Assembly: GCF_034140825.1 (NCBI RefSeq)
Contig: NC_089035.1
Span: 7,426,001-7,490,000 of the forward strand
Reading direction: 5' to 3'
DNA: 64,000 bases
Source: Oryza sativa Japonica Group
Taxonomy: Eukaryota; Streptophyta; Magnoliopsida; Poales; Poaceae
In this document: positions 34,440 to 45,927 of the stretch, piece by piece
Numbering within the stretch: position 1 is the first letter of the stretch
Layout: the number at the start of each line of letters is the position of its first letter
The notes under the pieces: model-generated
What the model was told of the DNA's origin: nothing
Database searches by the model: none
The model's input: only the letters and a program-made list of their open reading frames with translations
Program-made: the position numbers and the translations under genes

Positions 34440-35215
34440 AAGAAAAAGGATCCATTTTGTGACTAGGATTGTCCCAGAGGGAATGTGACTCTTGTTACCT
34501 TTGCTCACAAAAGGTCTTGTGTTTTTTGTTCTCTACATGGAAGGATAGAAAGTTTTCTGGCAGTATGCAACAGCAAGACAGGAGATTTGACCATGTTCTT
34601 TGATGAGCCTGAACCGTGGAAGAAATAAGATCATTGTGGCATTTTGCCCTTTTGACAGAAGTGATTTGCTTCTCTTTGCGTTAGCGTCTTAGGATGAAAA
34701 CTTTTCTAGGAAGTATTCAAAAGAAGTTGTGAGGTGTGACACTATATCCTTTGGATGACTGGATGGCGTAGTGTGTAAGTATATTGTGTGTATAGGAAAA
34801 TGTGATTCCATTGTTGTGTTGCTCTTTACAAAGTTTATACGTATATATTTTACCTACATTTTTTTGTTTGATTAAAGAGGATCTAAAGTTCTCCTGGAAT
34901 CATATATGGAGGTTGGGAGATTCCTGACAGAAATGCAACCAGGCTGTGATGCTGTTCTGTAAAGAAAAGCATTTTTGTGTTTTTCTATCTTTCTGTTTGC
35001 TCACATGAGATGATTGAAGTTGCCTACATTGTATTATGCAGCAAGAAATGTGATCATGTTGCGTGCTGAGGCTGGATATTATGGAGAATGTGACTCTGCC
35101 GTTGTGTTGATCTGTGGAAATTTCATGTGCATATGTATCCATTTGTTTGCCTACAAGCTAACTACAGAGGAAGAGGAAAGTTTTTCTGAAATTTATGTGG
35201 CTCTGTAATGTTCAC
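34440..35215. repeat. Diverged internal repeats, possible gene remnant
   Basis: Related segments recur: GGGAATGTGACTCTTG near 34478, GGAAAATGTGATTCCATTG near 34795 and GGAGAATGTGACTCTGCCG near 35080. Between them AAGTTTTCTGGCAGTAT (34550), AACTTTTCTAGGAAGTATTC (34698) and AAGTTCTCCTGGAATCATAT (34886) alternate. This suggests an eroded array of one ancestral unit. Frames are interrupted and no family is recognised. Confidence 0.4.
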
Positions 35216-35460
35216 TATTAAAATATGTATATTTATTATATATCTGTAAATGTTATTCTTGAACAGTGGCACGAAAATTTGGCCTCCTTGTCATTTTATT
35301 TAATGGGAAGATATTATTTCTCCCTGGGATTATCAAACCGAAGTTTGGCCCTATACCATATTCTCACTTAGCCAAGATCCCCCCATTACCTCCTGCCCAT
35401 TACTCTCAAGTCTCAACTCTCTTAGCTCATCTTGACAAGGACATCAACACATTTACTTAA

Positions 35461-35610
35461 GGGGGTGTTTGGGAGAGAGGGGCTAAACTTTAGTCCCTCT
35501 CTCAAAACCATTAAGTCCCTAGTTTAGCCCCTCTCTCAAAACCATAAGTCTAGGGACTTATGGTTTTGTGAGAGGGACTAAAGTTTAGCCCCTCTCTCCC
35601 AAACACCCCC
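35461..35610. mobile_element. Hairpin MITE with TAA duplication
   Basis: A 150-bp near-perfect palindrome. It starts GGGGGTGTTTGGGAGAGAGG and ends CCTCTCTCCCAAACACCCCC, with arms of about 62 bp that also share CTAAACTTTAGTCCCTCTC. It is flanked by TAA on both sides (35458-35460, 35611-35613), the duplication typical of Tourist/PIF-Harbinger MITEs. Its small arm divergence suggests a young copy. Confidence 0.9.
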
Positions 35611-35613
35611 TAA

Positions 35614-36231
35614 GTCATTAATTCTTCACACAAGAATGTCCTGAAGCAAAATAAATATCATTGCATATAGGTCCAATCTGGACAAATGGGTGAAGATCAG
35701 TTTGCCCATGCCAATCGTCCAGAATAACTGATAACTGATCAAAACTGCTGATATCATCGTAGATCTCCCAGATCAAAATCAAGTGTTCAACCATGTTTTG
35801 CTGTCAACTTGTAGCTCTTCAGAATAACCAGAGCCATCACTTGAAAAATAGTCACATCTCCATCAAGACCCTTCGCTTCCAATGCTGAAATTTGCTGATG
35901 CAGATAACTGAAATTTGCTTGCAGTTGTGGGACTAATGGAATTCACAATTTAATAACAGGAAGCAAAAATGCAGTTTCAGATCCAGCCGAACTGAAGACA
36001 ACAGAGAGCTTGAACGCTCGATCAGCCAACCTGTAAGATATGGGGTGCCATATACACACATTTTACTTTACAAGAGCGTCCTACCCTCCTAATGTTTGTT
36101 TAGCAAAGGTACAACATGAAGGCGTTGCCTCGGAGCATACAAAAAAACAGTAAGACATGGCAACGGGATAGATGTTATCCGGCCGCAAAGTGGAGTTGAG
36201 TTTCTTTGTTTCTTCTGAATGTTGTGATTGC
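35614..36231. other. Spacer and probable 3' UTR of the SINA-type gene
   Basis: No exon or repeat recognised. Sequence close to 36231 should be 3' UTR of the minus-strand E3 ligase gene. Confidence 0.4.
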
Positions 36232-38339
36232 TTAGCTACAGAGATTTGGTATGCAGGCACCGTCTGGGGTCTGCTGCTCCTTCCAGATCCGGCCGGTGAT
36301 CCTCAGCTTCAGCTCCTTTCGGTCGCCCCCCGAGAAGAACAGCGCCATGTTCCTCTGGATGATGAGGCCATCATGGCTGTCCCGCACCTTCCGGTGGCTG
36401 TCCCGGACACTTCGGGGGGTGCCCTCCCATACCATTTTCCTGCCGTTTGCGCCGACCTCAAGGCTGTAGCTATAGTTCCTTGCCTCATTTTCATCACCCA
36501 TGAAACGGAGAAAGGCCATATAGACTGGTGCCATCCCAAGCTGGAAGGCCTCAAAGTGCAGGCAGAAGTATTGCCCGAAACAGTGGAAGACCTACTCACA
36601 AGACAGCAATTCAATGTTTCAATATTTCTATAATACAATTTCCACAAGATAATCTTATATCTACCACGAAGGTATTATAGTTCAAATAAGAATAACAAGA
36701 GCGCCACAGTCTATAGGTACTTACCGTCAGCATCCAGGTGGCATTTTCGACTTCTCGTGGGTTGGACTTGACATATCTATGGTTGAATGTGCAACCACTA
36801 TGCATATCAACTTTGTGATCATCCCTCAAATGGGCAACAAGATAAGGGATATCACCCACCACAGCACACTCAGAACCAGCATAAGGGCAATTGTATGGTC
36901 TAAACATGCACTGCGCTTCATGTTTTATCTTGCTGTAGTATGGGAAGATCTCTGGGCACCCCAAAGAGCAGTACTTACAGGGAAGCTCAAGCGATTCAGC
37001 TACTTTCTCCAGGGCCAAACACCTGATATCACCAAGCTCTTGTCTGCATGTAGGGCAACGGTTGTGCACCCTAGCTTTGCAGGTGGAACACAGAGTGTGT
37101 CCATTTTGGCACTGCAATGAAATTCAAAGAGATGAGAATCATATCCAAAGATCAGAAGTTCAGAACTACATAATGAGACTCTTCAGGTTTACACCACTAG
37201 ATCAATCTGACACAACGAATTGGGAAAGGGAGTGTATGGTTAGAATTGCTTATTGAAATTCAGCCCATGTATTCTCTAAGGATCTTCGAATGATCCATTT
37301 TTAGGTTAATTAAGTTCTATACTTCTACCCAACATATATACTTCACAAGTACCGTCGTCTTCCTTCCCTTTTATAACTTGTGCTAAAAGGGAAAACTCAC
37401 CATGGCTAAATGTTAAAGGTACTACTATTTTTTATAAATTCTGCTAAAGATAAACCGAATGACCTGAAGGCATGATTATTTTGGCAGCTCATTCCAGATT
37501 ATAATAGATATTAGCCATCTAATTCTAACAGTTGATCATTCGCAAGATTCAACATTCCTGCTTCTTCTTAGGCATCGACTATATGTCAAAAAGGAGCTCT
37601 ATAATTACTAGAAAAATAATGCAGGAATTGAACAATAATCGGCCGATCGATAAGCTAAGTCAGCAATTCGTGCACGAGAATAACAGAACAGATCACCGAA
37701 ATTATTCAGGAATACACAACACCAATCGGGAGCCCAGAGAACACCAAGATCCCAGGAAATTCTGAACGACCAACAGGAAGTCTACCCCCCATTGTGCCAG
37801 TATCATTGTATCAATGATCGAATTGGATATGATGCTCCAATCACAAGAGGAATCAAATCATGACAGGCATGGCGAAAACGACATTTTCCTCTCTTTGTTT
37901 CGCTCTAAAATTCAACCCCGATTCCGAGGCTCCCAAGCCCAGACGCACACAGATCCCCCCCCCCCCCCCTCTTTTCCGAACCCCCCACGGATCGCATCCC
38001 ACACGACGCGTATGCGAGCGCGGAATCAAGCGAGAACCTCACCTGGTGGATCGGCGGGTACATGGAGTTGGTGCAGACGGGGCACTCGAGCAGCTCGTGC
38101 ACGCCGCTCCCGGCCGCCGCGCCTCCCCCTCCCCCTCCCTTGGAGCACGCCGCCGCCCGCGCGGCCGCCGCGGCCGCCAGGAGCGCGCCGTGCGCGTGCA
38201 GCGCGAGGCCGACGTCGTCCGCCGCATCCATGGCGCCTACGCCCCCACCCCCACCCCCACCCCCTCCGCCGCCGGCGCCGGCGCCGGAGGAGGAGGAGGA
38301 GTCCGGCAGCGACAGGCACTCGACGCTGTCCACGTCCAT
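36232..38339 (-). CDS. SINA-type RING E3 ubiquitin ligase
   Basis: Three exons, 38339-38043, 37111-36725 and 36591-36232, encode 347 residues. An N-terminal Gly/Ala-rich region (polyglycine at about 22-33) precedes the RING finger, starting CPVCTNSMYPPIHQCQNGH at Cys86 and ending CPTC near residue 121. Next comes the SIAH-type zinc finger (LPCKYCSLGC, HEAQCMFRPYNCPY, HLRDDHKVDMH) and the substrate-binding domain (WMLTVFHCFGQYF, FEAFQLGMAPVYMAFLRFMG, ending PNLCS). All zinc ligands of the RING that I can place are present. SINA proteins dimerise and ubiquitinate targets for the proteasome; plant relatives act in hormone, stress and autophagy control. Target unknown. The ATG chosen (MDVDSVECLSLPDSS) is where family similarity starts; upstream in-frame sequence is open but Pro-rich leader-like. 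Confidence 0.92.
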
Positions 38340-38929
38340 GGCCGCACCCGCGCCCGCGCCCGCACCCCCGCCTGCCACGAACGGGGAGGAATTGGGGGGC
38401 ACGGCGGGTGGGCACCGGGGGGGGGGGGCGGCTCCTGCTCCGGCGAGCGGGGGCTTTGTTGTGGCGGTGGCGCGCCGCGGATTGCGGGGGTAAAAAGGGA
38501 AACGAAAGCGAGAGGGAGAGGGAGAGAGAGAAGAGGGGAGCTTTTGGCTGAGAATAGATGGATGGGGAGGGGGGGGGGGGATTAGGTGAGGACGACGACC
38601 ACCGCGACGCGCTATTATTGCTGGATCCTGGATGCCGTCTCCCCTCGTCTGGGTTGTGGTGGTGGCGCCGGCGACACCGATGGACCCCGCCGCGGCGAGC
38701 ACGGCGACGACTGCCTGACTTTTTTTTTCTTTTCCGTTCTTTTGGGTTTTCCGGCGAGTAAATTTTGTGAGTGACTGGACTGACTCCGGCACTGGTTTAC
38801 CTAGTCATCCGGATGTGATATTGACGTATTGTGATGTGATACGGGTGATACCGACAACATAAATGCGGCCATAATTCCTGGGTTTCCTAGGTGCCTGCCT
38901 GGATGGACTACTGTTCCATCTGAACCGCT

Positions 38930-39240
38930 CCCTCCCTCTCATCAAAAATCAATCTATTACCGAATATGACACATCTTAATACTATAAATCTGGACATACA
39001 TACTCCCTCTATTCTAAAAAAACTAAATCTAGGAGGGGATGTGACATTTTCTAGTATAATAAATCGGGACAAAGGACTATCCAGATTCATTGTAATAGAT
39101 GTCACATACTTGCCTAGGTTAAGTTTTTTTTAAAGACATATGTGTCAAGATTTATTTGTACTATAATATGTCACATCCAGTACTATATTTGTTTTTCATG
39201 GGATGGAAGGACTACCTTCGTCTAAAAAAAATTCAATCTA
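38930..39240. mobile_element. Stowaway-like fragments
   Basis: Contains CATACTCCCTCTATTCTAA at about 39000 and repeated TGACACATCTTAATACTATAA, GTGACATTTTCTAGTATAAT and TATAATATGTCACATCC, partly mirrored. Several damaged or nested copies seem likely, and boundaries are not clear. Confidence 0.45.
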
Positions 39241-39509
39241 AGGTTGGGGGTTTTTTGGAAGAGGGGAGGAGGGAATATGTGTAGATTTATTATTATGGAA
39301 TGGATCAAATTTATTTCAAGTTATAAAATAAGTTTAGATAAAGGTAGTAGTATTCTTTGTGCTTCTTTCACATTTATAGTATAGTGGCTAATCGAATATT
39401 ATATATTTTAAAACAAAAAAAGTATACGGGTTTTTTTTTCATAAAGAAATTTTTACATAAGATAGCTGTTGTACCGATACCAAAGATAGGTAATCTGCAT
39501 GATATGGAA

Positions 39510-40070
39510 CGAACCGTATCCTCTGACATTACTCAGTAATGTCACGGTGTGGCATTACTTCAATCCACACCATCCATTCTAAATCAACGGCCGTAGATTA
39601 TTTGACATGCAATTAATCAAACTAATTAGTAAATTGTGCAGCTATAATTGTCCCTAGATCAGATATTGCATTTTCAAGAGGCAAACATCGTTGACTGGTG
39701 GAAGAATCGGCACATGATGATAATTAGGTTTCACTTAGTACTTGTTAGATGCAGCGATTAGCACATTATCCTGGAGGAAGTGAATCCTGTGCATCAATTT
39801 TGTGCTGCCACATCCTCTGTCGTCGGAACGGGGCAATTCTTAATCTACAAGCCGATGGGTTAATGTTTAATGAAGATGAAGAGACTGCTTTAGTGTTAAA
39901 AAAAAATCCTTCCCACCTATTAAGTACATACCTACATAGTACATACTCTGCTAGTTAGTTTGATTAGTTAGATGGAGTACCAATTAATCTGTGGCCGTTG
40001 ATTTAGATTGGATGGTGTGGATTGAAGTAATGTCACGCGGTGACATTATACAATCAGAGGATACGGTTGG
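39510..40070. mobile_element. MULE-type MITE with perfect 9-bp target duplication
   Basis: GATATGGAA occurs directly before (39501-39509) and directly after (40071-40079) the element. The ends CGAACCGTATCCTCTGACAT and, inverted, CCAACCGTATCCTCTGATTG continue as about 90-bp terminal inverted repeats sharing ATTACTTCAATCCACACCAT and AAATCAACGGCC. The 561-bp length, 9-bp duplication and lack of transposase indicate a non-autonomous Mutator-like element. Confidence 0.85.
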
Positions 40071-40079
40071 GATATGGAA

Positions 40080-42505
40080 GGGTTTGTGTTCGGCTGCAAC
40101 ACAGCTAGCAAGCACAATAATTTATGTCTGTGGCAACGGATATACTGGCTAGTTGTGTTGTGTATACTATATCAAACAGTCGAATAGACCCTCTAAAAGA
40201 AAAGAGATGTAGATATGTTTATATTTTGATCTTATCGATTTATCATTACCAATTTTTTAAGGGCACAAAATAAACAAAATCCGACCATTATTTTCGTGCT
40301 AAAATATGATAGTTTTGGAAGCTTTCTTTCTTAAAAGTATACTAAAATTTTGTGAACTTTTAAACCAAACAGAGCCCCATACTACCAAAATTCGAAAAAC
40401 TTGAAATTATGTCATCGTAAAAATAGGTTTAACCTAAATATCATTATGTAAATGGGCTTTACTCTTATACCATTTGCAAAAAGAGCTGCACACTAGAAAT
40501 GCCCTTGGACCTTCACTTCTTTTCTAGTTCTGGCTGAACCTCATCATCCATGTCTTCTCCTCGGGGGGTGTAGGCTGTTGTGGCCACCTCATCCCCTCAC
40601 TGCCATGGTTCCTCCTTATGTCCTCCATGTGAAGACCCTCCTCTACCATGCTTGTTGTCTGGATCCGTCCTTTAGTCCTTGATGTTTCACTACCGTCCTA
40701 GGCACTTTCTCGCACTGCCACCAGCTCAAGGCCCAATGCTCAATCACAAGTCCCGCCAACCTCCTTTAGCTTCCACGTTGTCGTCCTCATCCAGCTCTCG
40801 CGTTGTGATCTCTTCAAGCCCATGCATCATTGTCCTCGTCAAGCTCCTATGTAGCCACAACCTCCTCAAGTTCCTGGTCTCACGGAACTCCAGTGTTGGC
40901 TGTCCTTTCTCATCATGCTCATGTACCAACTGTCCTTTGTGGAGCTCCAATGTGGTAGGTGGTAGTGATAGTGCATGCCTTATCACTGAAGAACACACAT
41001 GATATTGACTTAAGGGATCTACCATCATCTCGTTGACCCTATCAGCTCCATGACTCCGCCTCCCACCCCAATTGTTGCACCGAGCCTGGAGGTGGAAGAT
41101 AAGTAGAGGGACAAATGACATTTCTATCATTTTAAATTGCAAAAGGTTTAGCGTGTAGCTTCTATTTGAGAATGCCATTTTAGTGAAGTCTATTTATGGG
41201 GATAACATTTAGACGGGTTCTATTTTATATGATGGTGTAATCCCAAATCTCTCCCGAAAGTCACTAGTGTAAAAGTATACCAAAATCCACTATATTCCTA
41301 ATATTTGGTCAGGTTTAATTGTTTTGATAATGAACCAGGCCTGTCCTATCTATAACATTATATGATCTATTTATAGACTATATATAGTGCAATTTGCATA
41401 TAAGGACAGGTACCTCTTATCCACCAACTGTGAGAAGTCACATACCAATTACACCTACAAGAGTACAAGTACAATCTCTATATCCAAATTTATGTGCACA
41501 GTGCGCTCCATTAAAAATGTTAGGGTTCTACTTGCCTAGCGATGGACGTTGTGGCCGCAGCGGCGGGTGAGGGCGACCGGCGACGATGTGCTTCATCCAT
41601 GCCATGAACTCCGGCAGCTGCAGTCTAATCTAAAATTTAAACTAAGACAGCGTTCGAGATAACTAGAAAGATGGAAGATTTGTTTCCACGCACATACGCT
41701 TCTTGAACCGTTAAACGTACGTTTTCTATCAAAAGTTATATAGAAAATTACTTTAAAAATTTATATTAATCAATTTTCTAGATATAAAATAATCAATACT
41801 CATCCATTAATCATGTGCTAACATCTAACCTCGATTTAAATATCTCAATTTTCTTATATCCTCTCCTAAAGAGGTGGGCCTGGAAATGATACGTGTGGTA
41901 TTGGGCCTGAAGCCCAGAAAACACCCAGGAAGGCCCAAACAAAATCGCTGACCAAACACCGATCACTCAATCTGGACCGCTCAAAGACAATCGAACGGCG
42001 GCACACCGCCACCGCGGCCGTTCCCCGTGCCTAGCGCCGTCCACCGGCCGCCGGCGCGCAGCAGAACACCAGCCGGCGGTGGCGACGACAGCCACGGCGG
42101 CGGTGCGTGGCTGGACGAGGCGAGCGTGCCGGCGCCGCCGGCCGGCGGCGAGCCTGGGAAATCAAATGTCAGCTGCCATGCGAGTGTGACTGACAGTTTC
42201 TGTTCGTGCAACTGATGGAATTCAGAGGAGAGAAGAGACAGCGTTTTTTTTATCTTGATGACTTTTAAATTCTATGAAGATTCCACGAGAACCAAATGAA
42301 ATGAGAACAAATTTAGTAAGTATTGGTGGTTCGTTAGGTTGGTGATAGTATATGCAGAGTTTCAGCACAAGACAAGAATCAACTGAACAGGAACACTATA
42401 GGACCATTATATTGATCATAATGCAGTGTTTCCTGGACCTAGCAATCGGCAGGGACAAGTTCTTTTGTTTATTAATTTAAATATGTTAGGATGTTGGATA
42501 TAAGC
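40080..42505. other. Intergenic region, probable transposon debris
   Basis: 40500-41180 has moderately GC-rich sequence with open frames on both strands, but low-complexity content and no domain; it resembles repeat-derived hypothetical proteins. 41990-42215 is a GC-rich island with a 62-codon frame lacking recognisable features. Nothing further could be supported. Confidence 0.4.
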
Positions 42506-42577
42506 GGTTCCATGGTCTAGCGGTTAGGACATTGGACTCTGAATCCAGTAACCCGAGTTCAAATCTCGGTGGAACCT
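42506..42577 (+). tRNA. tRNA-Gln (anticodon CTG)
   Basis: Acceptor GGTTCCA/TGGAACC, D-loop TAGCGGTTAGGACA, anticodon arm TTGGACTCTGAATCCA with loop CTCTGAA (anticodon CTG), and T arm CCGAGTTCAAATCTCGG. A T-run follows directly as Pol III terminator. No intron. Confidence 0.97.
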
Positions 42578-42644
42578 TTTTTTGCATCAATTTTTTCCTG
42601 CCTTTATTTTTTGGGAGAATTGCTCTTTTGAAGCCGCCCCTTAT

Positions 42645-42800
42645 TTTTTGGCTCATTTACACACGAGTGGCTGTTCAATTCTTCATGGAAGATCCCTAGA
42701 AAAAAAAATTCTTCTGCCTTTTTTTTTTGGGGCTCATTTAGTCATTTACACGAGTGGCTGTTCAATTCTTCATGGAAGTTCCCTAAAAAAAATTCTTCAT
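42645..42800. repeat. Direct duplication downstream of tRNA-Gln
   Basis: Two units share CGAGTGGCTGTTCAATTCTT followed by CATGGAAG and an A-rich tail ending ATTCTTC, starting near 42652 and 42734. The unit is about 80 bp with small indels. Confidence 0.8.
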
Positions 42801-43025
42801 GGAAGAACACGTAAAACAATATGTTTATTTCCGGAAGAAAAATAAAATCCAACGAGCAACATCCACCACGCATTATCCCACCACAAAGGTAAGTAGCCCA
42901 CGTGGCACCCAGTTCGTCCTCCAATCTCCCCCCCCCCCCCCCACCCCCAAATTTCCACCTCCATTTCTCTCTCTCTCTCACCTCACCGGGAGGAGGAAGC
43001 AGAGGAGAGGGCAGGAGGCGCAACA

Positions 43026-43617
43026 ATGGCGGCCTCCCTGTGGCTGCAGCTCCCTGCTCCACCTGCTTCTGCCGCCGTCCACAACCCCGTCTTCCTCACA
43101 GGCAACCTCAGCTCTTCACTGCTCTGCAAGAAGCATCCACAGGCGGCCAGAGGGAGCATTCTGTGCAGCAGCAGCAGCTCATCCAACTCTTCTGCTTCTG
43201 TGGTGACCAAGGAGCAAGAGGCAGTTGCTGCTGCTTCCTCCTCTCAAGAGGAAGGAGTAGCAGTTTCTGAGACTGAATTTGTCAGCTACAGGGATGACCC
43301 CAACTTCAGGTAAATATATATGCTTCATACTTGTGTGTATACGTTTGTTTTCTGAGATGGAGCTTCATGTTTCAGAATCTATAATTGGCATGTTATTAGC
43401 ATCAATCAGTGGTTCTTGGCTTCCATTTTAATGTCAGAATAAATCCTTGGAATTTATGTGGAAATGGGTTCCTGAATTTGATATAATGGATATTAGATTT
43501 GTTTTGTTCTCCGTACCAACGAATGGTTCCATGGTCTAGCGGTTAGGACATTGGACTCTTAATCCCCCTATTTTTTTTCATCTTATTCATATATATTGGC
43601 TAGAGTGGCTGTGTGTG

Positions 43618-43655
<38 letters not shown>

Positions 43656-44639
43656 TTGGAGTGGCAAGCACTTTTTTTCCATTCATCTCTACATATATTG
43701 GCTTGAGTAACAAATTCATGATTTGTAAGCCAAAGCTCTTTTTTGTCTTTTTGTAAAAAAGAAACTTCTGAAGATTGCCAAAAAAAAAAACTACTTTATG
43801 TACATGTAGTAAGATTCTTGTATCAAAGAAGAGAGAAATTCAAAAATACCAGCTCAACTTTTTCTTGCACCTTCTTGACAATGCCGTGTGCGTAACTGCG
43901 TATGTATATGCAGGGGATGCAGAGGGTGCGGGCGGGAGGAGGTGGAGAGGGGTTGCAACGGCGAGGGGCGGATCCAGGGCGGCATAGCCACCGTCCCCGG
44001 CTTCGGGTGGTGGCCTATCAAGGCGTACCGGCCGTGCCCCGGCTTCGTCGCCTCCGGCGGCCGGTACCGGAGGCAGGGGCAGAGCATGGACGATGTGGCT
44101 TCCGGCAGAGGGAAGAAGGTCCCCTCCAACAACAAAAAAAATACAAAAGGTATTACTACTCCCTCCGTTTCTTTTTTTATGATGTTGGTTATCATCGTAC
44201 ATTTTAGAATGGAGGGATTTCTTTTTTATGATGCTGGTTGTCGTCGTACATTTTGGGATGGAGGGATTTTTTGTTTTTTTATAATGTTAGTTATCGTCGT
44301 ACATTTTGGGATGGAGGGAGTATTTTGATTATGAGCTTATGGCACAGCACAATTCATTCCGTTATCACATGATTATGAGTTTATGGTGTTTATAGGAATT
44401 TCATAGGAAACTAAGAATTGTTCCAAGAAAAAAAAACACACTCCTTTTATGATTTTAGTAGGAATTTTACAGAAAACAGAGAATTCCTGAGGAAAAAAAA
44501 CTCCTTTTGTATAAGAAATGACATGTATAAATCTTGCTCGTACATTGTAGCATATCAGTTGATCTCACTTGGATTTTCCAACTTGCAGCGAGAGCTGAGA
44601 GGTGATCCAGTCCAAGAAATTTCAAGCCTGGAAATGTAA
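43026..44639 (+). CDS. Predicted plastid protein with a Cys-rich GCRGCG motif, unknown function
   Basis: Exon 1 (43026-43309) encodes a Ser/Ala-rich start (MAASLWLQLPAPPASAAV, then poly-Ser) with few acids, as in chloroplast transit peptides. Exon 2 (43914 to about 44118) carries the compact block GCRGCGREEVERGC, then GGIATVPGFGWWPIKAYRPC and GRYRRQGQSMDDV. The CxxC pairs could bind metal or form disulphides. Exon 3 (44589-44639) ends EISSLEM. The exon 2 donor is uncertain. AAG|GTCCCC at 44119 keeps the frame into exon 3 and gives 179 residues. A better-looking AAAG|GTATTAC at 44150 would shift the frame and end soon after the join. I cannot name the family. The 600-bp intron 1 holds a broken tRNA-Gln copy and a (TA)n run. 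Confidence 0.6.
43525..43565 (+). pseudogene. Truncated tRNA-Gln copy
   Basis: The first 35 bases equal the functional tRNA-Gln at 42506. The base after ACTCT is T instead of G, turning the anticodon CTG into CTT, and similarity stops after AATCC. The T arm and 3' acceptor strand are missing, so it cannot be a working tRNA. It lies inside intron 1 of the neighbouring coding gene. Confidence 0.9.
43622..43653. repeat. (TA)n microsatellite
   Basis: About 15 TA units in intron 1 of the GCRGCG-motif gene, flanked by related copies of ATATATTGG and GAGTGGC. Confidence 0.95.
44156..44325. mobile_element. Stowaway-derived triplicated repeat
   Basis: Three successive units of 45-60 bp share TTTTATGATGTTGGTT and CGTCGTACATTTTGGGATGG followed by AGGGA. 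The outer ends CTCCCTCCGTTTC and GATGGAGGGAGTA mark a Stowaway MITE whose body was tandemly amplified. It lies in intron 2 of the GCRGCG-motif gene. Confidence 0.75.
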
Positions 44640-45927
44640 GCAAATTTGTCTATGAGGTGATCAAGTAGGAGGCAGTGTGCATCACCAAGGATGGCTTCCA
44701 GAATTATTTCAGATTTTTAACATTCTCTAGGCTGGACAAGGATGTTCAAAACTTCAACCCCAGCCTGCAAAACTCTGTAGCTGACGTAATATCCCAGTGC
44801 CTCATGGCATTCATGGGTTGCATATTGCTACCAGGTGTAATAGCGAAATTGTATCGAAACTTTGAAAGTACTACTATCCTATGATAAGAGTAGCAATATC
44901 AGATTGTTGATTTACTGGCTTGATTACTATTGAGCCTTGACACTGCGACATTATTGGTAATGCTGTTGCTGAATGTATTATGAACAACGGCAAAAAACAT
45001 TAGACTGGTACTCCCTCCGTCCTAAAATAAAATCATTTTTGGCTTCATCCATTTATTCCAAAATAAGTTTATTTTTAAGCAAGTAGAGGATAAATGCATT
45101 AGGAATAGATAAATTGAGAAATAATTACATTGATATTTGATTGAGGGTATTTTTTTAATTTTGTATTGGTATATGTGTAGGATAGATGAAAAATAAACTT
45201 ATTTTGAGACGGAAGATCATTTTCAGAATGTATACAAGTATACAACCAAACTTTAAAAATGCTGGACATAAAGTATAGGCTAACGTTATTATGATTAGTC
45301 ATTTGAAAATTGAATCAAACGGCAACACCACGCATGCAATTGTGTTGATGCCAGATAAAGGTGGTGACACCCTAGTTATACATCTATCTCTACTACAGCT
45401 TTGGATCATCATCACTTAAAGATCAGCAAGAGAAATTGAAACTGGTAAATTCTCATCAAAGTTGGGTTTCTTCATTGATGATAAAGCTGCTTTCTACACC
45501 ATGTTCAAAACAAAAATTCCTTGCATCATCCAGCAGGAAAGTTCTGAAACCACACGCATTTCAACAAATTAATGGAGAAGGTACATCCCGTTTGCATGTT
45601 CCTTCAATTCTTCGCTACCTGCTCTATTATCTTCCTCTAACAAAGATGCAGAAGAGCTAATTAAAGGGTATTCTTTTGACAAGATGCAAAAGAGCTGATG
45701 AAAGGGTTAAAAAAAAACTAAGAGAGTATAATCTGTTGCAACTTGCAACTAGCAAAATGACAGACTAACTTAGCAACATATGGTATGCCAGTAACATCAA
45801 GATTGTTTTTTTTCCTCGAATGCCATCAAGATTGTTGCACAATGCATTCTGACGGCATGAAGCCATCAAGCCATCATCTATCACTGGCAAACTCCAATCT
45901 GAAGGAAATGCCTAGAGTCTTATGCTA
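44640..45927. other. Spacer between two convergent genes
   Basis: Holds a Stowaway at 45009-45215. The rest has no recognisable exon. 44640-44880 may be 3' UTR of the plus-strand gene. Confidence 0.45.
45009..45215. mobile_element. Stowaway-like MITE
   Basis: CTCCCTCCGTCCTAAAATAA at the left, and GAAAAATAAACTTATTTTGA plus GACGGAAG at the right, are inverted. An inner mirrored AAATAAGTTTATTTTT is also present. Confidence 0.7.

Noticed and set aside
37860-38585. Plus-strand frames over the SINA first exon
   Set aside because: Pro/Arg-rich antisense artefacts of the poly-Gly/Ala-coding exon.
40744-41178. 144-codon minus-strand frame
   Set aside because: Open on one frame only, with no domain, splice context or promoter. 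It looks like repeat-derived hypothetical protein sequence.
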